Assembly (NCBI GenBank): GCA_933228675.1
Contig: OW121744.1
Location: forward strand, 100,961,122-101,025,121
Direction: 5' to 3'
Length of the DNA: 64,000 nucleotides
Source of the DNA: Stomorhina lunata
Lineage: Eukaryota; Arthropoda; Insecta; Diptera; Rhiniidae
Shown here: piece by piece, positions 1 through 12,126 of the stretch
Layout: every line of letters starts with the position of its first letter
Numbering within the stretch: position 1 is the stretch's first letter
Position numbers and translations under genes: made by a program
The notes under the pieces: model-generated
The model's input: only the letters and a program-made list of their open reading frames with translations
Databases searched by the model: none
What the model was told of the DNA's origin: nothing

Positions 1-600
1 ATCTATATTTGATGTGTTATAAACTAAAAATAAATACCAACATGTATGAATACAATATTATATACTTAAATGGCTATATTACATATCGTTACTTTAATAT
101 AAAAAAGCCCTAACTAATATTTTTCTTACATTACAGGAGAGGGGGGAAAAAAAACTAAATAAAATCTTTAGTTTTCAAGATACAGAAATTTTTTAAACGA
201 AGTTTTTTTTTACTAAATTCTCTAAAGACTTCAATGCCATAATAATGTTTTTTGAAATTAAAAGATTTTTATAAAATTCCAGTAGATAAATCTTTAAAAA
301 GCAATTTGAATGAAAAACGACTTAGGGCCTTTCTATATTAAAGTAACGATATTCTTTATATAATTTGTATAGGTATTTGTAAGACATTTAAGTGAGAGTA
401 TTTTACATGTTTGTACGTTATTCTGTAATGTATACTTCCCCATAGATCGAGATAATGTCCCCGGAATGATTGTGTCTCAAAGATATAGAATCATAACTGG
501 TAGTTACTAAATGTTAAACCAAAAGTTTTTTTGAGCTTGGAAGTGTTAAATAGATATTTGTCTATTTTTTGAACACTTAATGGTATGTAATATAGATAAT
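1..600. other. AT-rich DNA, no gene seen
   Basis: No coding frame, RNA gene or obvious repeat is visible. It ends at the TA that precedes the TIR element starting at 603. Confidence 0.6.
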
Positions 601-602
601 TA

Positions 603-1888
603 CCCAGCAAAACTTTGGTAATGGCAAGTACTCTGATAACTGGTTACCTTGTAATGACTACAACATACCACCCGAATAAATATTAAGTTATTACAGAAGT
701 ACTTATTTGTAATTAAGATGGTAATTTAAACTGAATGGCCCCGGTTCAAATCCCACCAAGGGCAACATTTTTTTTAGTTTTTTTTTTATTAAAAGAGTCT
801 TTTTAAATGATTTTTGAATTTTAAGAACTTAGATATTATCTTCTGTAAAAAAAATTTGTAAAACTAACTCACGTTAATTAAAAAATACCATCATGAGTCA
901 ATTTTGATTATCTAGGGGATGTTGAATACCAAACACGATTCTAATTGGTCTTAACTTATCTGGGTCATTCTTCATCTCAACTGTGGACACACACCTCCTC
1001 ATGGTATCACCCGGGGAGCTAGGTTAACACCCATTAATATTGTGAGTTAACATGTTCCGAGAGTTGTCCCATAAGATCGATAAAAATGGGTTAGGATTAC
1101 GGGCTAGTAACCCTCTCTTGAAAAAAAAATACAATGAAGAGGATAAAATTAGAATTGAAATGTCCCACTACCTAATGTTAGAGGAGGATGTCCGAAACTT
1201 CGATAGAAAGACCAAGTAGAGGAACATTTTTCAAAGCTTGGCATATAAAATTGGAGAATATTCGCACAAGATCGAAATCCATGGAATTCTAAAATATGCT
1301 CGGACTTTGACATTAACAGGTTGTAACATTTAAGTAAGTAAGAGTCAATCTTATGTAAAAACTTATACAAAAAAGAAGATTTGTTTAAGTTTTAAAATAA
1401 TTTTAAAAAAGTTTTAAAATAATTACAAAAAATCGTATAAAAATATTTTTCCAAAAATTACAACAAAGCAAAAAAAAAAAGCAGGGAAAAACAAAGTTAT
1501 TTTCACATGATTTTGGATCTAAAAACAAAAATTGTTTATATTAATTATAAGCTGCTAAGTTTTCAACATATGAAGTAGCTCAGTGGAAGAGTCTCTGCCT
1601 AGCAGTCGGAGGGTCTGGGTTCGAGCCCCCATGGGATCATAAAAAAAATTTTGTATTTCGTTTAAAAATATATGTTTTTAATAAAACAACAACAAAAAAG
1701 TTGTTGATGTTGTTGTTGTTGCTGTCAAATTGCTTACCCAAGTCATTAATTTTCTGCAATTGGTAAGTACTTGCCTCCAATGACATCCCCATGTTAATGT
1801 AATGACTTAAACAGCGAATGAGTAAGTAGTTCGTGTTCAATAGTTTAACTGTTTAACTCATTATTTGGTAATGAAAAGTTTTACTGGG
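603..1888. mobile_element. TIR element (CCCAGCAAAAC termini) with TA duplication
   Basis: The left end reads TACCCAGCAAAACTTTGGTA. The right end, reverse-complemented, reads TACCCAGTAAAACTTTTCAT. This gives imperfect terminal inverted repeats flanked by TA on both sides (601-602 and 1889-1890). No transposase frame is present, so the element is non-autonomous. It holds a tRNA-like 3' half near 738-770 (GGTTCAAATCC, a B-box-like string) and a fuller tRNA-like module at 1573-1640. A related architecture (CCCA termini plus an internal tRNA-like module) occurs at 59854-60706. I cannot assign the superfamily. The TA duplication would fit Tc1/mariner or another TA-targeting group. Confidence 0.6.
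1568..1641 (+). pseudogene. tRNA-Ala-like sequence (degenerate)
   Basis: The D arm GTAGCTCAGTGG, an anticodon-arm-like segment with loop CTAGCAG (would read AGC, Ala) and the T arm GGGTTCGAGCC are all in tRNA order. The 7-bp acceptor stem does not pair and the T stem pairs only partly. It is therefore a tRNA-derived pseudogene or SINE head rather than a working gene. It lies inside the 603-1888 TIR element, which suggests that it moves with that element. Confidence 0.55.
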
Positions 1889-2795
1889 TACTGATTTTTG
1901 CTTGAAAAGGTGTATATTAATGAACAATTAGGTAATACCGATAGTATATATTAACTTTTAAAGTTTTAGGAAGTTTTTTTTTAGAAGTGTTCCATTAACT
2001 TCATGTACATATTGACGACTTTGTGGTAACTTTGTAGGGTATAATGTAAACAATAGCTACCCTTTGCACTACAAAGTATATGATGTAAAATCAAAAATCC
2101 AAATTTAGCCTTTATAGCTGAATTTATGAATACGGTCCCCTTACCCTGGAATTCTAAATACTCCTCCCTCTTTCACTGAAATTGCCACTACTCGAACTGC
2201 TTAGGACTTGGTTCGTATGTGAGAACACATTTCCCTTATACTCGTAATATCCTTAAGTATTTAGTTATTAAACAATATGATTTACTTCAACTATTTGGAT
2301 GATAAAATAAATAACTTACAACTTATGCAAGTACTTGCCATACAAAAACTTCATGTATTTCCTGCTAACAAAATTATTTACTTTAATCTTAAATTTAGGG
2401 TCCAAATTTGTAATAATAGAATAATGTACGAGTATTAAAATATTTTAGCTTAAGTGTAAAACTAATCATATTAGAAATATTTTGTTTAATATTCTTATTA
2501 AAGGATTTTAGGAGATTATGTGCAAACCACTAAGTATTTTTAATTGGATAAAGAAAATCGGATGTATGGGATTTTATTTAAATATTTGGAAAGTTTTTGA
2601 CTAAAAGAATGAGGGAATATAATAGAAAAACAAATTAAATTCATTCTTATACGAAGCAATTTAATTTAAGTTAGAAATAACAAAAAAATTGCTTTCCAAC
2701 TGTAATTTTTGAACTTAAGCAACGAAAATTTAATTGCAATACATATATACTTAATCTTATCTTATATTCTTAAACGAGCAATAATTGTATGTATT
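1889..2795. other. AT-rich spacer
   Basis: No gene or convincing repeat is seen between the TIR element and the TA tract of the Helitron-like element. Confidence 0.5.
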
Positions 2796-2824
2796 TCTAT
2801 ATATATATATATATATATATAATA

Positions 2825-4115
2825 GGTGTTTTTTTTAGAGGTATAGAACTTCGAATTAAAATAAAACACAAGAAAATCGTTTTAATGTCCATCAATTTGG
2901 CTTTATTGGAAGGATAATTTTATACCATTAATGTTTAAATATGATTTCGGGCATGTGGCCGCCGCGGCTGGCTCGAATAAAGCCAATTCTACAGGTCCAA
3001 TTTTCAACTACTTTTTCGAGCATATGGGGCCGTATGTTAGCAATAACGCCACGAATGTTGGCTTCCAAGTCCCCTAACGTTTCTGGTTTGTTGGCGTAGA
3101 CGAGCGACTTCACATATCCCCAAAGAAAATAATCCAGTGATGTCGAATCGATCTTGGTGGCCAATTGACAGGTCCATTCCGCGAAATTATGCGCTCATCG
3201 AATGTTTCCTTCAATAAATCAATTGTGACGTGCGCTGTGTGGCATGTAGCGCCGTCTTGTTGGAACCACAACTCATCCACATTCATGCCATCCAATTGGG
3301 GAACAAAATAGTCGGTTATCATGGCTCTATACCGGTCTCCATTTATGGTAACTGACTCTCCAGCATTATTTCGGAAGAAGCATGGCCCAATGACTCCACC
3401 AGCCCATAGAGCACACCAAACAGTCAGTTTTTGTGGATGTGATGGCGTCTCAAGGGTCTCATGTGGATTCTCTTCACTCCAAATGCGGCAATTTTGATTG
3501 TTGACGTAGCCATTCAACCAAAAATGAGCCTCATCACTGAACAAAATTTTGCGATGAAAATCAGCATCGAGATCAATCTCATTTTCGGCCCATACACCAA
3601 AATCACGACGCATTGCATGGTCTCGCGGCTTTAATTCTTGCACAAGCTGGATCTTGTAAGGTCGCAAGCCAAGATCTTTGCGCAAAATCTTCCATAAAGT
3701 TGATGGACAAAGCTCCAATTGCTGTGCACGGTGGCGAATCGATTCATTCGGGTCCTCTTCAACACTTTGCTCTACAGCGGCAATTGTTTCTTCGGTGCGC
3801 ACTGTTCGACGTCGCTGCGGATGCGTATTATCACATAGAGTAAACGTAGTGTGAAAACGATCCATGGTTAACCGAATTAATTGCTCTGATGGACGATTAT
3901 GTCGACCATAAAATGGACGGAGCTTGCGGTAAACTTCGCAAACTGAACCATTATTTTCGAAATAAATTTGCACGATTTGCAAGCGTTGTTCTTTTGTCAA
4001 CCTGTTCATGATGAAATGGCAAACCAAACTAAATATTAATCACTTGACAGCTGACAAAATGGCCGCCAGTTAAAAAAGTGATGCCAACTTAAAGTTCTAT
4101 ACCTCAATAAAAAAC

Positions 4116-4117
<2 letters not shown>
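2825..4117 (-). mobile_element. Mariner-like (DD41D, rosa-type) transposon, ~1.29 kb
   Basis: The two ends share an inverted repeat of about 25 bp containing GAGGTATAGAACTT (left 2825-2851, right 4090-4117). It sits inside a long TA/AT tract, the expected TA target of IS630-Tc1-mariner elements. The only gene is the transposase on the minus strand, which is broken (see the pseudogene entry). The length is typical for an autonomous mariner, so this is a near-full-length dead copy. Confidence 0.85.
2928..4009 (-). pseudogene. DD41D mariner-type transposase, frameshifted
   Basis: The enzyme would cut and rejoin transposon ends in the nucleus. I place the start at the ATG at 4009 (MNRLTKEQRL). 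The open frame also extends a few codons upstream without an ATG. The N-terminal ~110 residues look like the helix-turn-helix DNA-binding region (PSEQLIRL, then SIRHRAQQLELCPSTLWKIL). The first catalytic Asp is in FSDEAHFWLNG and the second in WFQQDGATCHTAH. The third, in LDYFLWGY, is in another frame: at about 3160-3170 the expected Arg-Ser-Cys-Asp stretch has lost bases (most simply a 4-bp deletion), so the upstream frame runs to a stop at 3110 while the C-terminal 78 residues continue to a stop at 2928. Counting across the break, the spacing between the second and third Asp fits DD41D. The break removes the third catalytic residue, so the copy is dead. Family assignment is from motif recognition. 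Confidence 0.85.
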
Positions 4118-4159
<42 letters not shown>

Positions 4160-4794
4160 GCTATCTCGAAAACGGCTCTAACGATTTTGATAAAATTTGG
4201 ACAGTGGGTATCCTTTCTGATGTATAGGTCGAAGAAGAAGGGACTTTTGGAACTTTTGCCTCTAAGAGGGTAAAAACGGGTAAAAAGAGGAAAAAATCGA
4301 AAACACTATATCTCCTAAAGTAATAGGTATAGAAACAAAATTAAAATTACGTTTTAAACAGCCATGAAAATAAGCGGACAGGTGTTTGGTACTTTTTTGA
4401 AACTATGTCCGGGGTGAAAATAGTTTTTTTGGTACCTTTTTAACCCACTCTTATATTTAGAATATAGAAAGAAACTTGGTACTGCAATCAATAGATGTAA
4501 AAGAAACATGAAACACGTATTTGGTACTTTTTTGATTTTGGACCCAACATGGGTAAAAAAGGGATAAAATGATAACTTAACATCTCCAAAGTAATATGAA
4601 TAGGAACATTATACATTATGTTAAATGCGTTTTAATAAAATGTACCGAATTCAATTGGCACCAAAAAAGTACCAAATATGCATATGGAACTTTTAGAAAA
4701 TAGGGAATAAAAAGGGGGAAAAATTAGTATTATTTTAAACAAATGAATGTTTGTCTGTATGTATGTTCTTTATAGAATAGTAAACTGTGAATTT

Positions 4795-5440
4795 GGTCAT
4801 GTTATGCTCTTTAGCGAAGATGTTGCGGATAAGCCGGCGAAGGTTTTTAAGCTGATGATTTCCGACAGATGGCGCCACTGAAAATTACTAAAAATTAATT
4901 AAATCGTTAACTGTACATTTGATCATGCTATGATCTTTAGCAAAGTTGTAGCGCATGAGCCGGCGAGGGCTTTTTAGTTGGTATGAATAATTTCCGACAG
5001 GTGGCGCTACAGAAACTTACTCAAAGTCAATTTTAATCGTAATCTGTACATTTAATCATGCTACAATCTTTAGCAAAGTTGTTGCACATGAGCCGACGAA
5101 GGTTTCTTAGTTGCTATGAAGAAATTTCGACAGGTGGCGCCACTGAAATTTACTCAAAGTCAATTTAATCCTAAGCTGTACATTTAATCATGCTATAATC
5201 TTTAGCAAAGTTGTTGCGGATAAGCCGACGAAGGTTTATTAATGGGAATGACCAAAGTCCAACAGGTGGCGCCACTGAAAATTACTCAAAATGAAATAAA
5301 TCGTAAACTGTGCTTTTGATCAGGCTATAATATTTAGCAAAGTTGTTGCGCATGAGTCGACGGAGGTTTCTGTTGGTATGACCAATTTTCAAAATTATTT
5401 AAAATGAGTTAATCTGTAAACTATGCAAACTATGTGTTGA
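4795..5440 (+). repeat. ~133-bp tandem repeat, about 5 units, in Helitron-like copy 1
   Basis: Diverged units recur with starts near 4800, 4923, 5056, 5190 and 5321. Each contains ATCTTTAGCAAAGTTGT, then ATGAGCCGACGAAGG, then GGTGGCGCCACTGAAA. The last string holds the 10-bp palindrome GTGGCGCCAC. Similar central arrays occur in the other two copies at 13231-13500 (reverse) and 17400-18000. Confidence 0.8.
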
Positions 5441-5575
5441 TCGGAAAAAATAAAAAAAATAATTCGAAATTAACTGAATATTTGCACAAAATGCTTATTA
5501 TAAAGTTCCGAGCAAGGCTCGGTCAACCAGGTACTTTCATATTAATTGTCATTAAGCCCTTTTTCTTTGCTCCTT

Positions 5576-7445
5576 AGCAACATGTTGCATTTAAAAAAAT
5601 GCTTAACACATGATTTAAATAATTTTTCTTTCTTGTCCAACCCATTGTATACCTTACATACATTGCAGGCCTATAGCAACATATTGCTGAAATTAATTTT
5701 GTTAAATATCATAGTATTATCGATTTATATGAAAAAATAGGTTTTTATAGAAAAAAATGAAATAATTGCTTTTGAATTTTCAAAACTACAAAAAAAAAAA
5801 AAACGCGAAACTTTTGATAAAAACATACCTAATTTCTTAGAATATAAGCCCTAGGCATACTTATCTTAATCTTATACTGATCCCTTGAATATCCAAAACT
5901 GTTTAAAATTTTAAAATCGACTTCGATCTAACCGAAAACTGTTTTTTGTGAATATCTCAAAATTTTGCAGGTGTTTCGAAATCTTTGAAAAGGGTTTTTG
6001 TATTTCTTGGCCTATAACCCCCACTAGGTCGCTTTCCAAGTTTCTACAAAAGTTGCTAATTTGTAACACCGTGTTATCCTTGTAAAGTCTTTAGCAATAT
6101 GTTGCTAGCATGCTAATTTTTTCTAAAAATTTAGCTTAAATATTTCATTAGATATTTGGATAGTGCAACTGCAACTTCGCGTCTTCTGCAATATGTTTCA
6201 AACAATTTCAAACTTTTTAATATTTTTAAAATTTCAAACTTTTTTTAATATTTTTAAGAAATGAATTTTTAAGATAAACATACAATTATCCTTGTCCATA
6301 GTAACATATTGCTGGATTTTTGTTTTGTATTCAAAAATGATTAATTTTATGTTAAAAAATCATATCGAGGCACTATAATTCTTATATTAATAGGAATCAG
6401 ATGCAACATGTTGCTCCACATTTTTAGTTAATTTTTTCAATATTAAAAAATAGAAAAACTAAAGCAACATGTTGCTTAAAATTTATGCAAAGGAAAGTTT
6501 ACTAATTTGAAACAACATAAAAATTTGATCGCAGAAGCAGCATGTTTTAGCAATATGTTACAGGTTGTTTAGCTACATGTTGCTGAAATAATGTTTGTTG
6601 AATAACTTGATCTTATAGAAAAATATCTGTATATAAAAAAACCTTATTTGCTGTAATTCTAAATATTAAGTAATTAATACAACTTTGCAACAAATATATT
6701 TGTCTGCAAAATGTTTCTGGAAACATTTGGTCAAGAATATAGATGTTTTTTTGGAAATTAAATTAAACAATTCTATCAAAAATAAGGATAATGTTTCTAA
6801 AGATATTTTGACTACTTTCTAAATGATTTCAAATTTGAAATTTAGTTTAGAAAAATTTTTTAAATGTTTAATGTTTATAAAATAAACATTAAACAATTTT
6901 TAGTTTTAGGTGAAAAAAATCATATCTAGGCACCATCTGGTTACTTAAATAATGTTGATATTAATAGCAATTTTATGCAACATGTTGCTCGACGTTTTTG
7001 GTTAATTTTCTGAATGATAAAAAATAAAAATTTAAGCAACATGTAGCTATAAATTTTATTTAAAAATGTTTTGCAATGTAAATGATATTTTATCTCAGAA
7101 GCAAATAATTTTTCAATTTTCATCCGCATCATTTTGCTAGTAACATTTGCATCGTTTTAGCAACATGTTGCTAGACTTATTTTTTTAAAATAATGGTTCT
7201 GCTGTGAAAAATATATATAAATTAATCCCATTTTGTGCATCTTTTTATTATAAATTTCATTTTTGTTTTCAAATAGCTTCAGTTCCATGGGTCTAATGAC
7301 AGCCATTTTTCTAGCAACATGTTGCTTGACACCTTTTTTTTCAAAAACGTAATTTTCTGAGATACCTATTTTTAAACCTTCAATATATCTTTAAAAATAT
7401 ACAAATAGCTTTTATTTCAGCAACATATTGCTGGCAACATTTGCT
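5576..7445. repeat. Cluster of AGCAACATGTTGCT palindromes
   Basis: About 13 perfect or near-perfect copies of a 14-bp palindrome lie at 5576, 5675, 6093, 6300, 6402, 6463, 6549, 6571, 6976, 7035, 7159, 7313 and 7419, with a partial one at 7433. Some come with similar flanks: 6350-6490 resembles 6918-7060, which suggests an old ~565-bp duplication. Other flanks are not alignable by eye. No gene is seen here. Whether the palindrome is a protein-binding site or simply the best-preserved part of an old repeat cannot be told from sequence. Confidence 0.75.
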
Positions 7446-8380
7446 TCAGCTTCCTTTCCAAAGCCAGTTTTTTAACTCATTTTCCTAAACTAGAATAAGA
7501 AATTTCTTAAATGACAATCAATAACACTTAAGAATATAGAACAATTTTGACGGAATTCAGAAAACGGTGAAAACAATAATGTCAGGTTCTTTTAACTCAT
7601 GTGATTTCTGAGGTGAACGTTTTCGAGGCAGACGTATTCGTCTGAAATTGAGTTCTTAGAAAATATTCGCCTGGCTTACGCTATCTTACGTTGTGCTTTT
7701 TCTCTTTTTAAATTTGTTGGTTACCAATATATCTCAACTCGAAAGCTTTTCTATTTTTTCATACAAAATTTTCAATTCAAAATGAAAAAGGTAACTATTT
7801 ATTCGTTTATTTTTGTAAATTTCAGTTGAACCTCTGAGTAAATGAGAATTTCTTCGCCAAAATTATTTCAAACGAAAGTGGATATAGGTATTAATGAGAG
7901 ATTGATATCGGAGCCAAAAGTAAGGAACTTTTTCACACAGTAAAATATCAACCAATTATTTAATTGCATGTTTTTTTAGCGTTTAACTCCAAAAAGTATC
8001 CACCAAAAGCTGCCGAAAGGAAAAATTGTACTCTGCCTAAACGGAAATATCATCTTCAACCTCATGGCCGTTTCGATAGCTCTTTTAGTACTTAATTTTT
8101 AGAAGAAATAGCTCTATTCAACAATCATATATTTAATAAAGAGGAAATCTTTCCCCATTACTCCTACTAATGTCCTCACAACTCCTATTAATATCTTTTA
8201 GCCAGAATAATGACTTTTAGCATAAGCTACCTTGGTTTGTCCCCGACACACGAACTTCTTACATCCGCATTAATGTTTGGGAGCAGTTCTTCCTCGCAAG
8301 GTTTTATGATGAAGATATTAAAAATAACATATGATGCTCAGTTTTTGTATTCCGTAACCTTTTCTAGTTTAGTTTCTGTT
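7446..8380. other. No gene seen
   Basis: AT-rich sequence with only short, low-information open frames. It leads into the minisatellites. Confidence 0.5.
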
Positions 8381-8383
8381 CAA

Positions 8384-8517
8384 TTCTACTTTAGCTCAGT
8401 TCTAGTTCAGTTCTAGTTCAGTTCTAGTTCAGTTCTAGTTCAGTTCTAGTTCAGTTTTAGTTCAGTTTTAGTTCAGTTCTAGTTCAGTTCTAGTTCCGTT
8501 CTAGTTCAGTTCTAGGT
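8384..8517 (+). repeat. 11-bp minisatellite (AGTTCTAGTTC)
   Basis: About 12 head-to-tail copies of an 11-bp unit with few substitutions. The array abuts the 19-bp array that follows. Confidence 0.95.
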
Positions 8518-8823
8518 ACTTTTTATTTATCCTAAAAGGTACTTTTTATTCTAAAATGTACTTTTTATTCTAAAATGTACTTTTTATTCTAAAAGGTACT
8601 TTTTATTCTAAAAGGTACTTTTTGTTCTAAAAGGTACTTTTTATTCTAAAATGTACTTTTTATTCTAAAAGGTACTTTTTATTCTAAAAGGTACTTTCTA
8701 TTCTAAAAGGTTATTTTTATTCTAAAAGGTACTTTTTATTCTAAAAGGTACTTTTTATTCTAAAAGGTACTTTTTATTCTAAAAGGTACTTTTTATTCTA
8801 AAAGGTACTTTTTATTCTACAAA
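8518..8823 (+). repeat. 19-bp minisatellite (TAAAAGGTACTTTTTATTC)
   Basis: About 15-16 head-to-tail copies. The main variant is AATGT in place of AAGGT. Each unit contains the GGTAC palindrome-like core. Confidence 0.95.
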
Positions 8824-9842
8824 GTATACTAGCAAACATATATGTACGTTTTAATGCGCTTTTTATTATAATTTATTTGAAAAAAATATATTTTCTTAAT
8901 AAATATTAATTATTTCCACAGCAAAAGCTATAAGTTAGAAAATAAAATTGTAAACGATTGATATTTTCTGATTGTCTGTTTTTGATTCAAAGAACGTGTG
9001 AAATTCACTTAAAAGAACGATATATTTGTAAAAGCTTTTTGTTCTTACGTTTTTTACTCAATCAGTACTGACATTTTAATTACAAAAACGAAATTCAAAT
9101 TTTTCTACTCATATGACGTGCGATTTGGAAAAAAACTAGTTACACAAACGGGCCATAAATTGTATTTGAAAATTAGTTTTCGATCATATTTCCACAAAAG
9201 ACAAACACTCCCATATAATGTTTAGTTCTAAATCCATAAAAATTTTCACTTTCTGGATCGATTTAACACAATCCCTTACTTAAGGCCAACTTAAGATTTA
9301 GGCTCCTCACAGCTACGGAATTTATTTGTTTTAAATAATATTCATTTGTTTAAATAGAAAAGACTGCACTATACATATAAAAATTTTGCAGTTTACATAT
9401 AAAAAACGTTGTACAGGTTTAAATCGGTCCATTTTTGACAATACCACCCATATAATGCCTACCTTGTAAATTTTTTAGCTATCCCGAAATTTACAAAAAA
9501 CCCTTATAAATCTCAAGAAACAAAAGTTTTATGCTAAAACTATACATAGATACATTTAGTATAAACAAAAATCGATATATAAAATCAGTCAACATTTGAC
9601 TCTGGCCAGGGCAAATACCGGAAATAATACAAATATTCTAAAATCTCGAGTGGGTCTGAATGAAAATAAGTAAATACTAAGATATTTCCTAACAATTCGT
9701 TCACATTTGAACCCAGTGGTAAGAGTATCAAATAGTTTTTTAGTTAGCAAAAGTTTAGTTTAACCCGGTTAGCTTCGCAGACCTTATTATGAGGATTCAA
9801 TTTTCATTAGTTTGTTGCTATAATTCTTAAATTTAAAACATA
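8824..9842. other. No gene seen
   Basis: AT-rich sequence. No repeat or coding potential that I can support. Confidence 0.5.
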
Positions 9843-10114
9843 TGGCCCTATTGCCATTCTTAACTCAACACAGTTAGGTCGCCTGCCAGTCAGTCCAACT
9901 TTACATCAAGCAAATTATTTTTTTATATTAAGGAACTCAACGTATTTTAGTTCAAATAACAAAATTAGTCGCACTTAATCCCAGTCTATTAAATTTATTT
10001 ATAATGGAAAAGAAAATTTAGTTCCGCAATATCAACAAATTATTTGGTTGAGTAAAAGTTGGGTTGTCTGGCAGACGACCAAACTGAGTTAAGTTGAAAA
10101 CGGCAATAGGGGCA
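9843..10114. mobile_element. Long-TIR MITE, ~272 bp
   Basis: The left arm (TGGCCCTATTGCCATTCTTA, continuing with GGTCGCCTGCCAG and CCAACTTTA) is matched in inverted order by the right arm (TGCCCCTATTGCCGTTTTCA, with GGTCGTCTGCCAG and CCAACTTTTA, reverse-complemented). The arms match over roughly 60-80 bp and leave a short AT-rich centre. No coding frame and no clear target duplication. Confidence 0.75.
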
Positions 10115-11949
10115 GTAATTTGTTAAGCTTTTGTTCTTTAAATAATAAATATATTTATAGTTATATTTTCTTTTTATATTTTAGGATTTTTTTGTTAATT
10201 AGTCCTTTTTGTTTATTCATATATTATCCATTTTATTTAAGATCAACACTTTTTTCAATTAATCAATTTCATTTTACTAAAGTTCATTAAATTTATTTAA
10301 TTTGAAAAAATTTTAATACTCACAATTAAAACAATTGATTTCATTGACAACATTTTTTTTTAAAATATACAAAATTGTCACAATCACAAAATGGTATAAT
10401 CCAAATTCCAATAATTGAGTTCGTTTAGTATTCAAAACTTTTTTGTTTGACAAATTAACACTTAATCCGTTTATTGAAAAAAAGAGTCCTTTATATGTTT
10501 AATAATCCTTTTTGTTGGGTAACAATTAGTTGGTGTCTTTTATTATTTTTTTTGTTAAAAAAATTTAACGTAAAAAACGTTAATTATATTTTTTTCTTAG
10601 CTTTTTTTTGTTAAATGATATCAAATAATATTTTATTAAATTTATTTGAATAGATTTTTTATATAAACCGCTCGAAACAACACGATAGATTTGAATTAGG
10701 GTTTGAAACAGCGATGCATTGCTTTTTATAACAATTACAGATGATGCGAATGATTCTGCTGCTGTTGCTGCTTCAGCAGCAAACAGTCAGACAATGAGCA
10801 ACATTTGCAGTTAGAAGCGACAGCAGCAACATCATTACTCGTAATACAAATAACAATATTTAAACTGGAGTTGCCAACAACAATAACAATAATATGGGTG
10901 AGCAGCAGATTTGCTATTGTACTTCTACCTCCATCAAGATGAGTAAATACTTTGGCGAATCCAATGAAAATCCAACAAAGATCCCAAGTACTAACTTTGA
11001 ACGAGTACAAAACATCAAGATTCAACTACTAACTATTTCAAATATGAAACATTTTACTCTGACTGCTCTTTAAATTTGAAATCATGATGATCCTCATTAT
11101 GATCATCATCATCATTATTTCATTCATTAAAGTCATGCTAACCCCTTCGAAACCAATAATTAAGCATAACTGAACTTCTAGATCATCATTTTAAATGATC
11201 ATCTTCATCATCATGATCATTTACCCATATGTCTGTCTACCCATCTTTAAATGATGTTTCATAATGATCTTTAATAACGATCATGTTTTATTAGAAGTTT
11301 TTTTTTTCTACTTCCCCCTTATTTCACTTTTGGTTTCATTTAAAAACTCCAGCTGAGTAATTCACTCTCAATTACTCTTCAAAGAGCAATTTTCTAATTC
11401 TATTGTTACATCTGGCAAAAAAAAAAACATCAAAAACTACATTTAAATTTGAAACATGATCATCATTTCAAATGATGAGCTTAATAATAATGATAATCAT
11501 AATTGTTATTATAATAATGATCTTCATAAAGATCATCACGATTATAGTTGATCATGATCTTTAGAGATATGTAATTGTTAAATAATTTAGCGTAATTTTT
11601 TGTAGCTACTAGACTAGCAGATGCTTCATCATCATGACGATCATGATCGGCGGCAGCAGCAGCAGGTAATTTCATGTGTTTAGACATTTTTGATTGAAAG
11701 TTTGTGAGGAATTGATTTAATATAAAAATTTTCAATGATTTTCAAATTTTATATGCAAATATAATTTTTAAAGATTTGAATAAGGAATATTTACTCTTTC
11801 CTGAAAATGAATAATACCAACATTCACTTCTTCTCAATTGGACTATGTTAAATTTGGTATCATTCTGGACTCTGAACTGGAGTCTCAACATAATATAGGT
11901 TTTCTTGAGCAACAATTTCTAATCACTTGGAAGAGCCATAAGCTATACT
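10115..11949. other. AT-rich DNA with CAG/CAT-type low complexity
   Basis: 10735-10860 holds short GCTGCTGTTGCTGC runs, and 11040-11660 is unusually rich in GATCAT/CATCAT strings on both strands. Open frames here are low-complexity (H/D/Y/N-rich or A-rich) and not recognisable proteins. No gene is supported. Confidence 0.5.
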
Positions 11950-11969
11950 AGCGGCCTCATACCTGACAA

Positions 11970-12029
11970 TACTGTCTGTGTGTCTGTCTGTCTGTCTGTC
12001 TGTATGTCCGTCTGTTTGTCTGTCTGTCC

Positions 12030-12126
<97 letters not shown>

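Larger units (their letters stand above)
2796..5534 (+). mobile_element. Helitron-like element, copy 1 (interrupted by mariner)
   Basis: The 5' side begins TCTATATATA followed by a long TA tract. The 3' side ends with a perfect 6-bp stem-loop (CCGAGC, loop AAG, GCTCGG at 5508-5522), then TCAACCAG and GTAC before a T. A short GC-rich hairpin about 8-12 nt from the 3' end is the hallmark of Helitron-type rolling-circle elements, although the canonical CTAG is GTAC here. The body has a left half rich in GGGTAAAAA-type strings and a right half of ~133-bp tandem units. No Rep/helicase frame is seen, so it is non-autonomous. Related, rearranged copies lie at 13231-14472 and 16400-18000. Confidence 0.5.

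Noticed and set aside
1568..1641. Functional tRNA-Ala gene
   Set aside because: The acceptor stem does not pair and the T stem is partly broken. It lies inside a transposable element.
3613..3843. Plus-strand open frame over the transposase
   Set aside because: Shadow of the minus-strand transposase reading frame.
11481..11735. 84-residue minus-strand frame with poly-Ala and Asp/His/Tyr runs
   Set aside because: Low-complexity CAT/GAT/GCA-repeat translation. No domain or conserved context.
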